Source: Streptomyces fragilis
Lineage (GTDB): Bacteria > Actinomycetota > Actinomycetes > Streptomycetales > Streptomycetaceae
Direction of reading: 5' to 3'
DNA: 64,000 bases
Assembly (NCBI RefSeq): GCF_003112515.1
Contig: NZ_BEVZ01000008.1
Location: 248,001-312,000, forward strand
A program made the position numbers and the translations under genes. Below the pieces are notes generated by a model. It saw nothing but the letters and a program-made list of their open reading frames with translations. It did not search any database and was not told where the DNA came from. Below, piece by piece: positions 39,942 to 48,628 of this stretch. Each line of letters starts with the position of its first letter. Within the stretch, counting starts at the first letter, position 1.

Positions 39942-42050
39942 TCAGACGCCGATGTCCCCGCCGTCCTTGCGCCACACCGCGACCACGGCGGGCCGGACGT
40001 AGGTGCCCGGCCCGTCGGGCCACTGCGAGGCCGGGTTGGCGACGTCCGCCCCGTCGACCTCGCCCGGGTGCTGCACGGACACCAGGACCCGGCGGTCCTG
40101 CACGAGCGGACCGCAGGTCTCGGCACCCTTCGGCACCGTCAGGAACTGCTTCAGCTCACCGCGCCGCTCGCCCGTCACCGCGACGCCGAACAGGCCGTCG
40201 TGGTTGCCGAGCGCGTTGCCGTCGGTGGAGATCCACAGGTTTCCGTGCGGGTCGAAGGCCACGTTGTCCGGGCAGGAGATGGGGCTGACCTTCTCCTTGG
40301 GGAAGCCGGCGAAGTAGGTGGCCGGGTCGTTCGGGTCACCCGCGACCAGGAACAGCTTCCAGGCGAAGCTGACCGAGTCGGCCCGGTTGCGGGCCTCGGT
40401 GAGCTCCAGGACCTGGCCGTGCTTGTTGAGGTTGCGCGGGTTGGCCTCGTCCGCGGCGGGGTGATCGGCGCTCTTGCCGCGGTTGCTGTTGTTGGTCAGG
40501 GCGACGTAGACCTTGCCGGTGCGGGGGTTCGGCTCGACGTCCTCCGGGCGGTCCATCTTGGTCGCCTGGCGCTTGTCGCCGGCCAGCCGGGTGAAGACGA
40601 AGACCTCTTCCGCCGTCATGCCCGGCACGTGCGAGACGGCGCCGTCGGCGGTCGCGGTGGCCAGCGGGATCCACTCGCCGCTGCCGTCGAACTCGCCGTC
40701 CGACGGCAGCTTCCCGGTGCCGTCGATCTCGGCCGTGGGGGAGTCGCCGGTGAAGCGGGCCACGTAGAGGGTGCCCTCGTCGAGCAGCGTGAGGTTGTGC
40801 TCACGCGCGGCCCGGGAGTTGCCCCGCGCCATCCGCTTGGAGCCGACGAACTTGTAGACGTAGTCGAAGCGTTCGTCGTCGCCGGAGTAGATCACCGGGC
40901 GGCCGTCGTCGGTGAGGCGGACGGTCGCGGCCTCGTGCTTGAAGCGGCCCAGCGCGGTGCGCTTGCGCGGAACCGAGTCGGGATCGGTGGGGTCGAACTC
41001 GACGACCCAGCCGAAGCGGTGGACCTCGTTGGGCTCCTGCGCGAGGTCGAAGCGCTTGTCGAAGCGCTCCCACTTGCGCTCGGTGGCGCCGGTGCCGATG
41101 CCGTAGCGGGCGTCGGTGGGGCGGCTCGCGTGGGCGAAGTACTGGTTGAAGTTCTCCTCGCCGTGCAGCGTGGTGCCCCACGGAGTGACGCCGCCCGCGC
41201 AGTTGTTGAGGGTGCCGAGCACCTTGCGGCCGGTCGGGTCGGCGGAGGTCTTCAGCAGGTCCGAGCCCGCCGCGGGACCGGTGAGGCGGAACTCCGTGGT
41301 GGCGGTGACCCGGCGGTTGAGGCGGTGCCGGCGGACCGGGCGCAGCGCCCCGGTGCGGCGGTCCTCCTCGACGACCACGGCGGACAGGCCGTGCGCCGCC
41401 CAGGCGATCTCCACCTGGTCGCGCGTCGGGTTCGCGGCGTCGTAGTCGCGGAACATCAGGATCTCGTCGGTGTACTCGTGGTTGGCGACGAGGATCTGGC
41501 GGTGCGGCTCGCCGCGCAGCGGGAGCAGCGCCAGGAAGTCGTTGTTGTAGCCGAACTGGCCTGCCTGGGCGGCGGCGCTCTGGTGCTCCGGGTCGAACTC
41601 CGGGGCGCCACGCAGGATCGGTTCGCCCCAGCGGATCACCACGTTCTGGCCGTAGCCGTCGGGGACGGTGACCTGGTCCGCGGTGTTCGGCGCGACCGGC
41701 GTGAAGCGCAGGCCGCGGGCGCCGTCCACCTTGCCGGGCCGCCCGGGCTTGCCGGGCCTTCCGGCGTGGTCGTGGCCGGCCCCGGCGGCCGGTGCGGCCT
41801 GAGCGGGCCGGGCCGCTCCCACGGCGGTCGCGGTGCCCGCAGCCGCGGCGACCGTGACCACCGCGGCGGCGCGCATCACCGAGCGGCGGCTGACGGCGCC
41901 GGCCACGATGTCGCCGATGTACTCGTTGCCGCTGGTGTTCGGGACCGCGTGGAAGCAGGCGTCACCGCACCGGAAGCGACAGGTCAGTGCGGACCGGCCG
42001 CCGGGGTGAGCGGCGGACGGCGTTCCGATGAGCGGCAGCGGTTTGCGCAC
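39942..42050 (-). CDS. phoX: PhoX-family secreted alkaline phosphatase
   Basis: A 702-residue Tat-type exported phosphatase that releases phosphate from organic esters, Ca2+/Fe-dependent in the characterised family. A long n-region precedes the twin-arginine motif SRRSVMR (54-60) and a hydrophobic stretch to about 85, as in other PhoX (DUF839) proteins. Conserved segments include TTEFRLTGPAAGSDLLKTSADPTG (not continuous catalytic sequence), NCAGGVTPWGTTLHGEENFNQYF near 300, DRPEDVEPNPRTGKVYVALTNN and CPDNVAFDPHGNLWISTDGN. GTG 42048-42050 follows AGGGGAG at 7 nt. An upstream tandem of PHO-box-like units points to PhoP control under phosphate starvation. Confidence 0.9.
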   Translation of the reverse strand: MRKPLPLIGTPSAAHPGGRSALTCRFRCGDACFHAVPNTSGNEYIGDIVAGAVSRRSVMRAAAVVTVAAAAGTATAVGAARPAQAAPAAGAGHDHAGRPGKPGRPGKVDGARGLRFTPVAPNTADQVTVPDGYGQNVVIRWGEPILRGAPEFDPEHQSAAAQAGQFGYNNDFLALLPLRGEPHRQILVANHEYTDEILMFRDYDAANPTRDQVEIAWAAHGLSAVVVEEDRRTGALRPVRRHRLNRRVTATTEFRLTGPAAGSDLLKTSADPTGRKVLGTLNNCAGGVTPWGTTLHGEENFNQYFAHASRPTDARYGIGTGATERKWERFDKRFDLAQEPNEVHRFGWVVEFDPTDPDSVPRKRTALGRFKHEAATVRLTDDGRPVIYSGDDERFDYVYKFVGSKRMARGNSRAAREHNLTLLDEGTLYVARFTGDSPTAEIDGTGKLPSDGEFDGSGEWIPLATATADGAVSHVPGMTAEEVFVFTRLAGDKRQATKMDRPEDVEPNPRTGKVYVALTNNSNRGKSADHPAADEANPRNLNKHGQVLELTEARNRADSVSFAWKLFLVAGDPNDPATYFAGFPKEKVSPISCPDNVAFDPHGNLWISTDGNALGNHDGLFGVAVTGERRGELKQFLTVPKGAETCGPLVQDRRVLVSVQHPGEVDGADVANPASQWPDGPGTYVRPAVVAVWRKDGGDIGV

Positions 42051-42085
42051 TTCGTTTCTCCCCTTGTGCCCTAGGTGTGGGCGTG

Positions 42086-42091
42086 ACGCTA
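42086..42091 (-). promoter_or_regulatory. Candidate -10 of phoX
   Basis: On the minus strand TAGCGT lies 36 nt before the phoX GTG and 27 nt from the edge of the PHO-box tandem, a plausible PhoP-activated geometry. Confidence 0.35.
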
Positions 42092-42118
42092 GGGAGGAAG
42101 ACGTGCCGGGACGGATCG

Positions 42119-42140
42119 TCCGGGTGAACGGAGGCTGAAC
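42119..42140 (-). promoter_or_regulatory. PHO-box-like tandem (two 11-nt units) upstream of phoX
   Basis: Read on the minus strand, GTTCAGCCTCC is followed directly by GTTCACCCGGA. Both fit the Streptomyces PhoP direct-repeat unit (G(G/T)TCAYYYR(G/C)G), the second almost perfectly. The 22-bp tandem lies 69-90 nt before the start of a phosphatase gene of a known Pho-regulated type. Confidence 0.68.
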
Positions 42141-42361
42141 CGACGGCAGCGATACGGGTCTTGAGGCGCGGGGCGGGCTTCGCCGGTGTCCTCCGACCCC
42201 GTCGGGGCATGGGTGCACCCGATGGGACGCGTCCGGTCGGGTGCGGCCGGGGGCGCGGGGCGTGCGCCCCTTACCGAGTGGCCCCAAGGGGGCCGCTAAC
42301 CTTACGTGTCCGTCCTGGCCAGCGTTCGACGGGCTTCAGCTCCTCCGAAGGGTAGCGACAC
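42141..42361. promoter_or_regulatory. Rest of the intergenic region before the VWA gene
   Basis: Two hairpins lie close together, GGGGCG-TG-CGCCCC near 42256-42270 and a GGCCCC/GGGGCC pair near 42280-42293, followed by CCTTACGTG and a GAAGG ribosome site before ATG 42362. No gene is supported here. Confidence 0.35.
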
Positions 42362-44611
42362 ATGGGCATCTTCTCTCTCCTGCGGAACAAGTTCGGGAAG
42401 GCGCGGAAGGAACGTGCCGCCGAGCCGGAGCCCACGGTCCCGGCGCAGGGTGGCGCCCCGGACGAGGCGTCCTCCTCCTCTTCCTCCTCCTCTTCCACCC
42501 CCGCTTCCTCCTCTTCGTCCGCTTCCGGTGCCTCCTCGGCCGCCGAGTCCGACGGCGCGGCGAAGGTGCCGGCGCCTGCCTCCTCGCCCGAGCAGCCGAA
42601 GGGGGACACGGAGCACGAGCTGGTGTCCGCCGCGTTCGACGGCGTCGCCATCCCGTCCCCCGCCGCGCCGGGCGACGACGCGGTTCCGACGGCAAGAGAG
42701 TCCGCCGCCGACGGGGAGGGCCCCGACGGCGCCCCGGTGCCGCAGGCCGTGGCCGAGCCGGAGGACCTGGCCGAGGCGGAGGCCAAGATCGAGGCCCGCA
42801 TCGAGGAGGCGAAGGAGGAGGGGGCCGGCGAGACCGACGCCGCCGCCGACGCCGCCGACGTTGACGACGCCGCCGACGATGACGCCGCCGACGCCGCTGA
42901 GGCCGCCGCCAAGGCGGACGCTGCCGATGCCGCCGAGGCCGTTGCCAAGGCGGACGCTGCCGAGGCCGAGGCCGAGGAGCCTGCGGGTTCCGCTGCGCAG
43001 GACGAGCCGGAGACGGAGCCCACCGTCGAAGCCGGCGCCGAGGTCGACGGCGATGACCCCGCCGCCACCAAGGAGTCCGGCGAGCAGGCCGAGACCACGG
43101 TCGATGAGCCCGCCGCCGACGAGGAGCCCGCTGCCGAGGCCGCGTCGGAGGACGCCTCCACGGACGGGTCCGCCGCGCAGGACGAGACCGACGCCGCCCC
43201 GCAGGCCGACGCCGGTGCCGAGGGCGATGACGCCGAGGCCGCCGCTGAGACCTCTGCCGAGGACGCGAACTCCGCCGAGACGGAGGCCGCTGCGGCGCCC
43301 GCCGACGACGAGACCGGCGACGAGACCGAGTCCGACACCGCCGCCGACAAGTCCGCCCCGGAGGCCGAGGCCGAGCCCGCCGAGGCCGACGTCGATGACG
43401 AGCCCGCTGCTCAGGACGAGCCCGCCGACGACGTGAAGGCCGACGCCGCCGAGGACGAGCCCGCTGCTCAGGACGAGCCCGCCGACGACGTGAAGGCCGA
43501 CGCCGCCGAGGACGAGCCCGCTGCTCAGGACGAGTCCGCCGACGTTGACGAGGCCGCCGCCGAGGACGAGCCGGCCGTCGACGAGGCTGCGCCGCAGGCG
43601 GATGCCGACGAGCCCGCCGAGGCCGAGGCCGAGCCCGCCGCGCAGGCCGACGCCGCCGACGACGACGAGCCCGCCGACGACGAGCCCGCCGCCGATGACC
43701 AGGACCAGTCCACCGCCGACGCCCAGTCCGACGCGCAGGCCACCGCCGACGCCGACGACGAGCCCGACGCGCAGGCCGACGCCGACGCCGAGTCCGACGC
43801 GCAGGCCGACGCCGACGCCGAGTCCGACGCGCAGGCGGACGCCGCCGACGCCGACGACGCCGAGTCCGAGGTCGACGCGGAGGGGACGGAGGCCGACGCC
43901 GAGGCCGACGGGGACGCGGCTGGGGTCGTCGCGGGGGACCGGGACGAGGCGGGGGCCGTGCCCGCGACGCTCGCCCCCGCGTACTCCGCCGCCTCCGCCG
44001 CCCTCGAGGCACGTGGTCTCGCGAAGGCCCGGGCCCGCGTGTACCTGGTGCTCGACCGGTCCGCCTCGATGCGCCCGTTCTACAAGGACGGTTCCGCCCA
44101 GGCGCTCGGCGAGCAGGCCCTCGCCCTCGCCGCCCACCTCGCCCCCGAGGGCGTCGAGAAGGCCGTCCTCCCCGTCGTGTTCTTCTCCACCGAGATCGAC
44201 GGCACCGGCGAACTCACCCTCGCCGAATTCGAGAACAAGATCGACGACCTGCACGCCGACCTCGGCCGGATGGGCCGCACCAGCTACCACGCCGCCGTCG
44301 AAGAGGTGCTCCGCCTCCACGACGCCTCGACGGACCCGAAGGCGCCCGCCCTGGTCGTCTTCCAGACGGACGGCGCACCCGACGCAAAGACCCCGGCCAC
44401 CCAGGCGTTCACCGACGCCGCCGCCTCGCACCCGGCCGTGTTCTTCTCCCTCGTCGCGTTCGGCGAGCACGACAACAAGGCGTTCGACTACGCGCGGAAG
44501 CTGAAGACCGGCAACACCGCGTTCTTCCACGCCGGCCCGACCCCGCTGGAGCTCACCGACCGCGAGCTCTACGACGGCGTCCTCGCCGACTGGGAGCCCG
44601 CCTCCAAGTAG
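42362..44611 (+). CDS. VWA-domain protein with a 480-residue acidic Ala/Asp/Glu-rich region
   Basis: The 749-residue product begins with a basic amphipathic start (MGIFSLLRNKFGKARKER), then a Ser tract, then about 480 residues dominated by Asp, Glu and Ala with long repeats, and ends with a von Willebrand A domain (about 540-749). The metal-binding MIDAS motif is DRSASM (D565 start), and TDGAPDAKT holds the later acidic residue. The VWA domain resembles the TerF/TerY type linked to tellurium-resistance (ter) proteins. There is no signal peptide. The acidic arm may bind Ca2+ or basic partners; that is inference. The ribosome site GAAGGG is 8 nt upstream. Confidence 0.82.
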   Translation: MGIFSLLRNKFGKARKERAAEPEPTVPAQGGAPDEASSSSSSSSSTPASSSSSASGASSAAESDGAAKVPAPASSPEQPKGDTEHELVSAAFDGVAIPSPAAPGDDAVPTARESAADGEGPDGAPVPQAVAEPEDLAEAEAKIEARIEEAKEEGAGETDAAADAADVDDAADDDAADAAEAAAKADAADAAEAVAKADAAEAEAEEPAGSAAQDEPETEPTVEAGAEVDGDDPAATKESGEQAETTVDEPAADEEPAAEAASEDASTDGSAAQDETDAAPQADAGAEGDDAEAAAETSAEDANSAETEAAAAPADDETGDETESDTAADKSAPEAEAEPAEADVDDEPAAQDEPADDVKADAAEDEPAAQDEPADDVKADAAEDEPAAQDESADVDEAAAEDEPAVDEAAPQADADEPAEAEAEPAAQADAADDDEPADDEPAADDQDQSTADAQSDAQATADADDEPDAQADADAESDAQADADAESDAQADAADADDAESEVDAEGTEADAEADGDAAGVVAGDRDEAGAVPATLAPAYSAASAALEARGLAKARARVYLVLDRSASMRPFYKDGSAQALGEQALALAAHLAPEGVEKAVLPVVFFSTEIDGTGELTLAEFENKIDDLHADLGRMGRTSYHAAVEEVLRLHDASTDPKAPALVVFQTDGAPDAKTPATQAFTDAAASHPAVFFSLVAFGEHDNKAFDYARKLKTGNTAFFHAGPTPLELTDRELYDGVLADWEPASK
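43397..43543 (+). repeat. 57-bp exact tandem repeat in the acidic region
   Basis: Units begin at 43397, 43454 and 43511 (the third partial), encoding DEPAAQDEPADDVKADAAE. The first two copies appear identical at base level, so the duplication is recent. Further 30-bp repeats encoding ADADAESDAQ occur at about 43768-43840. Confidence 0.85.
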
Positions 44612-44619
44612 GTCCGCCG

Positions 44620-44705
44620 CCGGGCCCCCGGCCCGGACGCCCGGGCCCGCAAGATCAACGGTGCCGCCCTCCTCCCACTGGTCAAAACGGGAGGCGGGCG
44701 GCACC
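44620..44705 (+). terminator. Two consecutive hairpins after the VWA gene
   Basis: CCGGGCC-CCC-GGCCCGG (44620-44636) begins 8 nt after the stop. A second, longer stem pairs 44660-44676 with 44689-44705 (one mismatch, 12-nt loop). Both precede metG; the second could alternatively be a leader structure, but it has no T-box or S-box features I recognise. Confidence 0.6.
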
Positions 44706-44760
44706 CCCGCGTCGGCTACGATTTCAAGGTTCGAAGACATTGCGACCTGGGAGCAGCCCC

Positions 44761-46470
44761 GTGGCTCGACACCTCATCACCAGCGCCCTTCCGTACATCA
44801 ACGGGATCAAGCACCTGGGCAACATGGTGGGGTCCATGCTCCCGGCCGACGTGTACTCCCGTTACCTGCGCCAGCGCGGTCACGACGTCCTCTACATCTG
44901 CGCCACCGACGAGCACGGCACCCCCGCCGAGCTGGCGGCGAAGGAGCGGGGTCTGCCGGTCGCCGAGTTCTGCGCCCAGGCCCACGACGCCCAGAAGGCG
45001 GTCTACGACGGCTTCGCCCTCGCCTTCGACCACTTCGGCCGCAGCTCCTCGCAGGAGAACGTCGAGATCACCCAGCACTTCGCCCGGAAGCTGAACGAGA
45101 ACGGCTTCATCGAGGAGCGGGCGATCCGCCAGGTCTACTCCCCGGCCGACGGCCGGTTCCTCCCGGACCGCTACGTCGAGGGCACCTGCCCGCACTGCGG
45201 CTACGACAAGGCCCGCGGCGACCAGTGCGAGAACTGCACCCGCGTCCTGGACCCGACCGACCTGGTGAACCCGCGCTCGGCGATCTCCGGCTCCACCGAG
45301 CTGGAGGTCCGCGAGACCAAGCACCTGTTCCTGCTGCAGTCCAAGCTGCAGCACGAGGTCGAGCAGTGGGTGTCCGCCCACGAGGAGCAGTGGCCGCACC
45401 TGTCGTCCTCCATCGCCCGCAAGTGGCTGACCGAGGGCCTGCACGACCGTGCGATCACCCGTGACCTCGACTGGGGCGTGCCGGTGCCGGCCGACACCTG
45501 GCCGGAGCTGGCCGCCGAGGGCAAGGTCTTCTACGTCTGGTTCGACGCCCCGGTCGAGTACCTGGGCGCCACCAAGGAGTGGGCGGACGTGGACCCGGAC
45601 AGCCGGGACTGGAAGTCCTGGTGGTACGAGGCCGACGAGACCGTCCGCTACACGCAGTTCATGGCCAAGGACAACGTCCCGTTCCACACGGTGATGTTCC
45701 CGGCGACCCAGCTGGGCGTGCGCGAGCCGTGGAAGAAGGTCGACGTCGTCAAGGCGTTCAACTGGCTGACGTACTACGGCGGCAAGTTCTCCACCTCGCA
45801 GAAGCGCGGCGTCTTCACCGACCAGGCGCTGGAGATCCTGCCGGCCGACTACTGGCGCTACTTCCTGATCGCCAACGCCCCGGAGTCCGACGACTCGTCG
45901 TTCACCTGGGAGCACTTCACGGCGACGGTCAACAAGGACCTGGCCGACACCCTCGGCAACTTCGTGAACCGGGTGCTGTCCTTCTCGAAGAAGCGCTTCG
46001 GCGAGGAGGTCCCGGCGGGCGCCGAGGCGGGCGAGGCCGAGGCGAAGCTGGGCGAGCAGATCGCCGCGCTGCTGGCCGAGTACGAGACCCAGATGGAGGC
46101 CCTGCAGTTCCGCAAGGCCGCGGCCGCGCTGCGCGCGCTGTGGTCGGCGGGCAACTCCTACCTGGAGGAGAAGGCCCCCTGGCTGGAGATCAAGACGGAC
46201 AAGGACGGCGCCGCGCTGACCCTGCGCACGGCGATGAACCTGATCCACCTGTACGCGATCGTCTCCGAGCCGTTCATCCCGGCCAGCGCGGCGGCGATGC
46301 GCCAGGCGTTCCAGCTCGACGGTGACACGGCCACGTGGGTGTCGGCCGAGGAGGCGCGCGCGCTGGCGTTCCTGCCGGTGGGCACGCCGTTCACGGTGCC
46401 GCCGGTGCTCTTCGCCAAGCTGACCGAGGACGACCTCGAGGCCTACAAGGAGCGCTTCGGCGGCGAGTGA
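44761..46470 (+). CDS. metG: Methionyl-tRNA synthetase
   Basis: A 569-residue class I synthetase charging tRNA-Met. It starts ARHLITSALPYINGIKHLGNM, so the HIGH motif reads HLGN. The zinc knuckle C-P-H-C...C-E-N-C lies near residues 145-160. The second signature is GGKFSTSQKRGVF near 340, replacing the usual KMSKS. The catalytic and anticodon-binding domains are of the E. coli-like group, and no C-terminal EMAP domain is present. GTG 44761 follows GGGAG by 6-7 nt. Streptomyces commonly carry two MetRS genes, and this looks like the one named metS in S. coelicolor (from memory). Confidence 0.92.
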   Translation: MARHLITSALPYINGIKHLGNMVGSMLPADVYSRYLRQRGHDVLYICATDEHGTPAELAAKERGLPVAEFCAQAHDAQKAVYDGFALAFDHFGRSSSQENVEITQHFARKLNENGFIEERAIRQVYSPADGRFLPDRYVEGTCPHCGYDKARGDQCENCTRVLDPTDLVNPRSAISGSTELEVRETKHLFLLQSKLQHEVEQWVSAHEEQWPHLSSSIARKWLTEGLHDRAITRDLDWGVPVPADTWPELAAEGKVFYVWFDAPVEYLGATKEWADVDPDSRDWKSWWYEADETVRYTQFMAKDNVPFHTVMFPATQLGVREPWKKVDVVKAFNWLTYYGGKFSTSQKRGVFTDQALEILPADYWRYFLIANAPESDDSSFTWEHFTATVNKDLADTLGNFVNRVLSFSKKRFGEEVPAGAEAGEAEAKLGEQIAALLAEYETQMEALQFRKAAAALRALWSAGNSYLEEKAPWLEIKTDKDGAALTLRTAMNLIHLYAIVSEPFIPASAAAMRQAFQLDGDTATWVSAEEARALAFLPVGTPFTVPPVLFAKLTEDDLEAYKERFGGE

Positions 46471-46520
46471 CCCCCTTTGCCGGCCGCGACCTCCGTGCCG
46501 GCGGTGACGCCACGTGAGGT

Positions 46521-46552
46521 GGGGCCCGGGAACGCAACCGTTCCCGGGCCCC
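46521..46552. terminator. metG terminator
   Basis: A perfect 14-bp GC stem (46521-46534 with 46539-46552) around a CAAC loop, 50 nt after the metG stop. Confidence 0.88.
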
Positions 46553-46618
46553 GCGCGTCTTCCCGGACACACCGGTCACGCCGCTGACCGGTGGAAACAC
46601 CACACGTGGGGGGACCAC

Positions 46619-46984
46619 ATGGCTCTGTTCGGCAACGCGCACCCGATCGACCCGGCCCAGGCGCAGCAGGAGTACGCCCGCCTGATGGGCCAGGGCGAGC
46701 AGGTGCGGGCCGCGTACCTGCTGATCCGCGACACCATCATGCTCACGGACCGCCGTCTGATCCTGGTGGACAAGCAGGGCATCACCGGCAAGAAGACCGA
46801 GTACCACTCGATCCCGTACCGCTCCATCACGCACTTCGCGGTGGAGACGGCCGGCACGTTCGACCTGGACGCGGAGCTGAAGATCTGGGTGTCCGGCTCC
46901 TCGATGCCGATCCAGAAGACCTTCACCAAGGGCGTCGACATCTACGAGGTCCAGGCGATCCTCACGCAGTACGTAGCCGGCTGA
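46619..46984 (+). CDS. PH-domain (bPH, YvbH/DUF1696-like) protein
   Basis: A 121-residue protein that is a single bacterial pleckstrin-homology-like domain: IRDTIMLTDRRLILVDKQGITGKKTEYHSIPYRSITHFAVETAGTFDLDAELKIWVSGSS. It is a seven-stranded barrel with a C-terminal helix. The family is widespread and of unknown function. GGGGGG precedes the ATG by 5 nt. It is probably monocistronic. Confidence 0.85.
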   Translation: MALFGNAHPIDPAQAQQEYARLMGQGEQVRAAYLLIRDTIMLTDRRLILVDKQGITGKKTEYHSIPYRSITHFAVETAGTFDLDAELKIWVSGSSMPIQKTFTKGVDIYEVQAILTQYVAG

Positions 46985-47038
46985 ACCGCCGCGCCGGGGT
47001 GCGGAATCCGCGCATCCCGGGCGTTGCGGCCGCCCGGC

Positions 47039-47068
47039 TTCGCAACGGGGGGCGTTGGGCCTTAGGTT
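47039..47068 (+). promoter_or_regulatory. Candidate promoter of a leaderless gene
   Basis: TTCGCA (47039-47044), 18 nt, then TAGGTT (47063-47068), which ends 7 nt before ATG 47076. There is no ribosome site. Confidence 0.42.
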
Positions 47069-47075
47069 GCCGCTC

Positions 47076-47543
47076 ATGGCAATTCCCCAGGTCATTCCGA
47101 TCGCCCATGAGCCGGACGGCCGTACGGCCACCATCGGCCGCTACGCCGGCGGCCAGTTCCTGGCGTCGGTGACGTACGCGTACCCCGTCGGGTACCGCCC
47201 CGACGACGGGTGGGAGCGGCAGCGCCGGCTCTACGCCGTCCTGCACACCTTCGACGCGGACGGCGTCCACCGGGACACCGACGTCTGGTTCGGCGGCACC
47301 TGGGCCGACCAGCGGAGCGACCCGGCGGTCCTCGGCCAGGCCGAGGCCCACCTGACCAAGCTGCTGGAGACCCTGCCCTCCCGCTCCTACGGCGACATCG
47401 CGGTCCGTCCCTTCCGCCGCACCGTCGACGGGGTCCTCTTCGGCCTCCTCGTCGAGTCCGAGGACGAGGGCGACGAGTGGACCGAACTCCACCCCGACCG
47501 CCTCGGCTTCGGCCCCCCGTGGAACGGCGCCCACGAGGCCTGA
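47076..47543 (+). CDS. Conserved hypothetical protein
   Basis: A 155-residue soluble alpha/beta protein (AIPQVIPIAHEPDGRTATIGRYAGGQFLASVTYAYP, GVHRDTDVWFGGTW, LGQAEAHLTKLLETLPSRSYGDIAVRPF). I do not recognise a domain. The conserved Trp/Asp-rich centre suggests a folded enzyme-like or binding domain. ATG 47076 is preferred to one 21 nt upstream because it agrees with the leaderless promoter. Confidence 0.65.
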   Translation: MAIPQVIPIAHEPDGRTATIGRYAGGQFLASVTYAYPVGYRPDDGWERQRRLYAVLHTFDADGVHRDTDVWFGGTWADQRSDPAVLGQAEAHLTKLLETLPSRSYGDIAVRPFRRTVDGVLFGLLVESEDEGDEWTELHPDRLGFGPPWNGAHEA

Positions 47544-47743
47544 CGCCCACCGCCGTCACCTCCGCGCCCTCGCCGCTCCCTGATCGTGTGAGGCCCGGGC
47601 GAACCGGACGTTCCCCGGGTCCGCCGCCTCTACGTTCGGCCGTATGACCGATGCCCGAATCGATGGAGCGCACAGCGGAAGGAGTGCCCATGGCGACCGC
47701 CCTGCGTACGCTGAAAACGTCACCTACCCACGAGGAGGCAGAC

Positions 47744-48331
47744 GTGAGCGCCGCCGAGGAACGCCCGAGCGTGCTGAACCAGGAAGAGTTCGAGGAGTTG
47801 GCCAGGATGGCCGACCGGGTCAACGAGGCGCTGCGGCTGGAGTTCCTCGAGGGGCGCGTCCTGGAGAAGCCGATGCCTGACGGTGACCACAGCACGATCA
47901 TCGAGTGGCTGAGCCGCCTGTGCATGCAGGCGCGAACGGATTGGTGGCTCTACTCCGATCAGGGCCTCCGTGTCGACGGGTACCGTCAGGGCAACGCCCG
48001 CCCTGACGGTTCCTTGGCTCCGACGGGCACTTTCGCGGGCCAAGGTGAATGGGCGAGCCCGGACGGCGTGCTCATGGTGGTCGAGGTGACGTCCCACGAC
48101 CGCGACACGAACGCCCGGGACCGCGTCGAGAAGCCCCGCGCCTATGCCGGCGCCGGGATCCCCGTGTTCCTCCTCATCGACCGCGACTCCTGCGAGGTCA
48201 AGGTCCACTCCGAGCCGGAGAACGGCCGGTACACGCGGCAGGTCGTCGTGCCGTACGGGAAGACGGTGACGCTGCCCGGCCCCGTCGGCATCGAGCTGGA
48301 CACCGAGCCGCTCAAGGACTGGTCGCGCTGA
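47744..48331 (+). CDS. Uma2-family PD-(D/E)xK protein
   Basis: A 195-residue member of the Uma2 (DUF820) group, a restriction-endonuclease-like fold greatly expanded in cyanobacteria and streptomycetes. Candidate catalytic residues are R86-P-D88 (ARPDGS), E114 (MVVEVTSHD) and K130 (VEKPRAYAGAGIPVFLLID). The role is unknown; nuclease activity is inferred from the fold. GTG 47744 has a GAGGAGG ribosome site at 6 nt. Upstream in-frame starts (47651, 47690) would add an unrelated leader. Confidence 0.86.
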   Translation: MSAAEERPSVLNQEEFEELARMADRVNEALRLEFLEGRVLEKPMPDGDHSTIIEWLSRLCMQARTDWWLYSDQGLRVDGYRQGNARPDGSLAPTGTFAGQGEWASPDGVLMVVEVTSHDRDTNARDRVEKPRAYAGAGIPVFLLIDRDSCEVKVHSEPENGRYTRQVVVPYGKTVTLPGPVGIELDTEPLKDWSR

Positions 48332-48628
48332 CGGCGGGGCCCTGCTGTCGGAGTGGGCGGCGCACCGGAACCCGGAGGGCCGGTCCCCGGTCCTACCTGC
48401 GCTCCCTATGAACTACCCACTGCGGAGAAAACACCCCACCAAACCCCACCCCTCCCGCCCGTCGGGCGCGACTCACTCCCGCGAGTGAATATGCCCGGGA
48501 GGGCTGGATTTGACCCCGGTTGCCTGCCTTACGCTCAGCGCGACACCACCGCAGACATGTGACGGCCCCCGCCGGGACTGGCATCCCAGTGCGAGGGCCT
48601 GACCACCGAGGAAGAAAAGGGCTTCCCG
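48332..48628. promoter_or_regulatory. Intergenic region before the winged-helix gene
   Basis: About 300 bp with no supported gene. It contains a C/A-rich stretch (48425-48460), the palindrome TCACTC-CCGC-GAGTGA (48473-48488), and TTGACC followed after 14 nt by TACGCT, a short-spaced promoter-like pair. The palindrome may be an operator. Confidence 0.35.

Noticed and set aside
44660..44705. Hairpin before metG as a T-box or S-box riboswitch
   Set aside because: No specifier loop, T-box sequence or SAM-riboswitch core is visible; a terminator of the preceding gene explains it better.
42302..44740. Very long open frame antisense to the VWA gene (over 800 codons)
   Set aside because: It arises from GC-rich, repeat-laden codons of the true gene; the product is Gly/Val/Leu repeats with no domain, while the plus strand has a ribosome site and a genuine VWA domain.
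48353..48562. Small 69-codon gene between the Uma2 and winged-helix genes
   Set aside because: No ribosome site, Pro-rich composition, and it covers the palindrome and promoter-like sequence.
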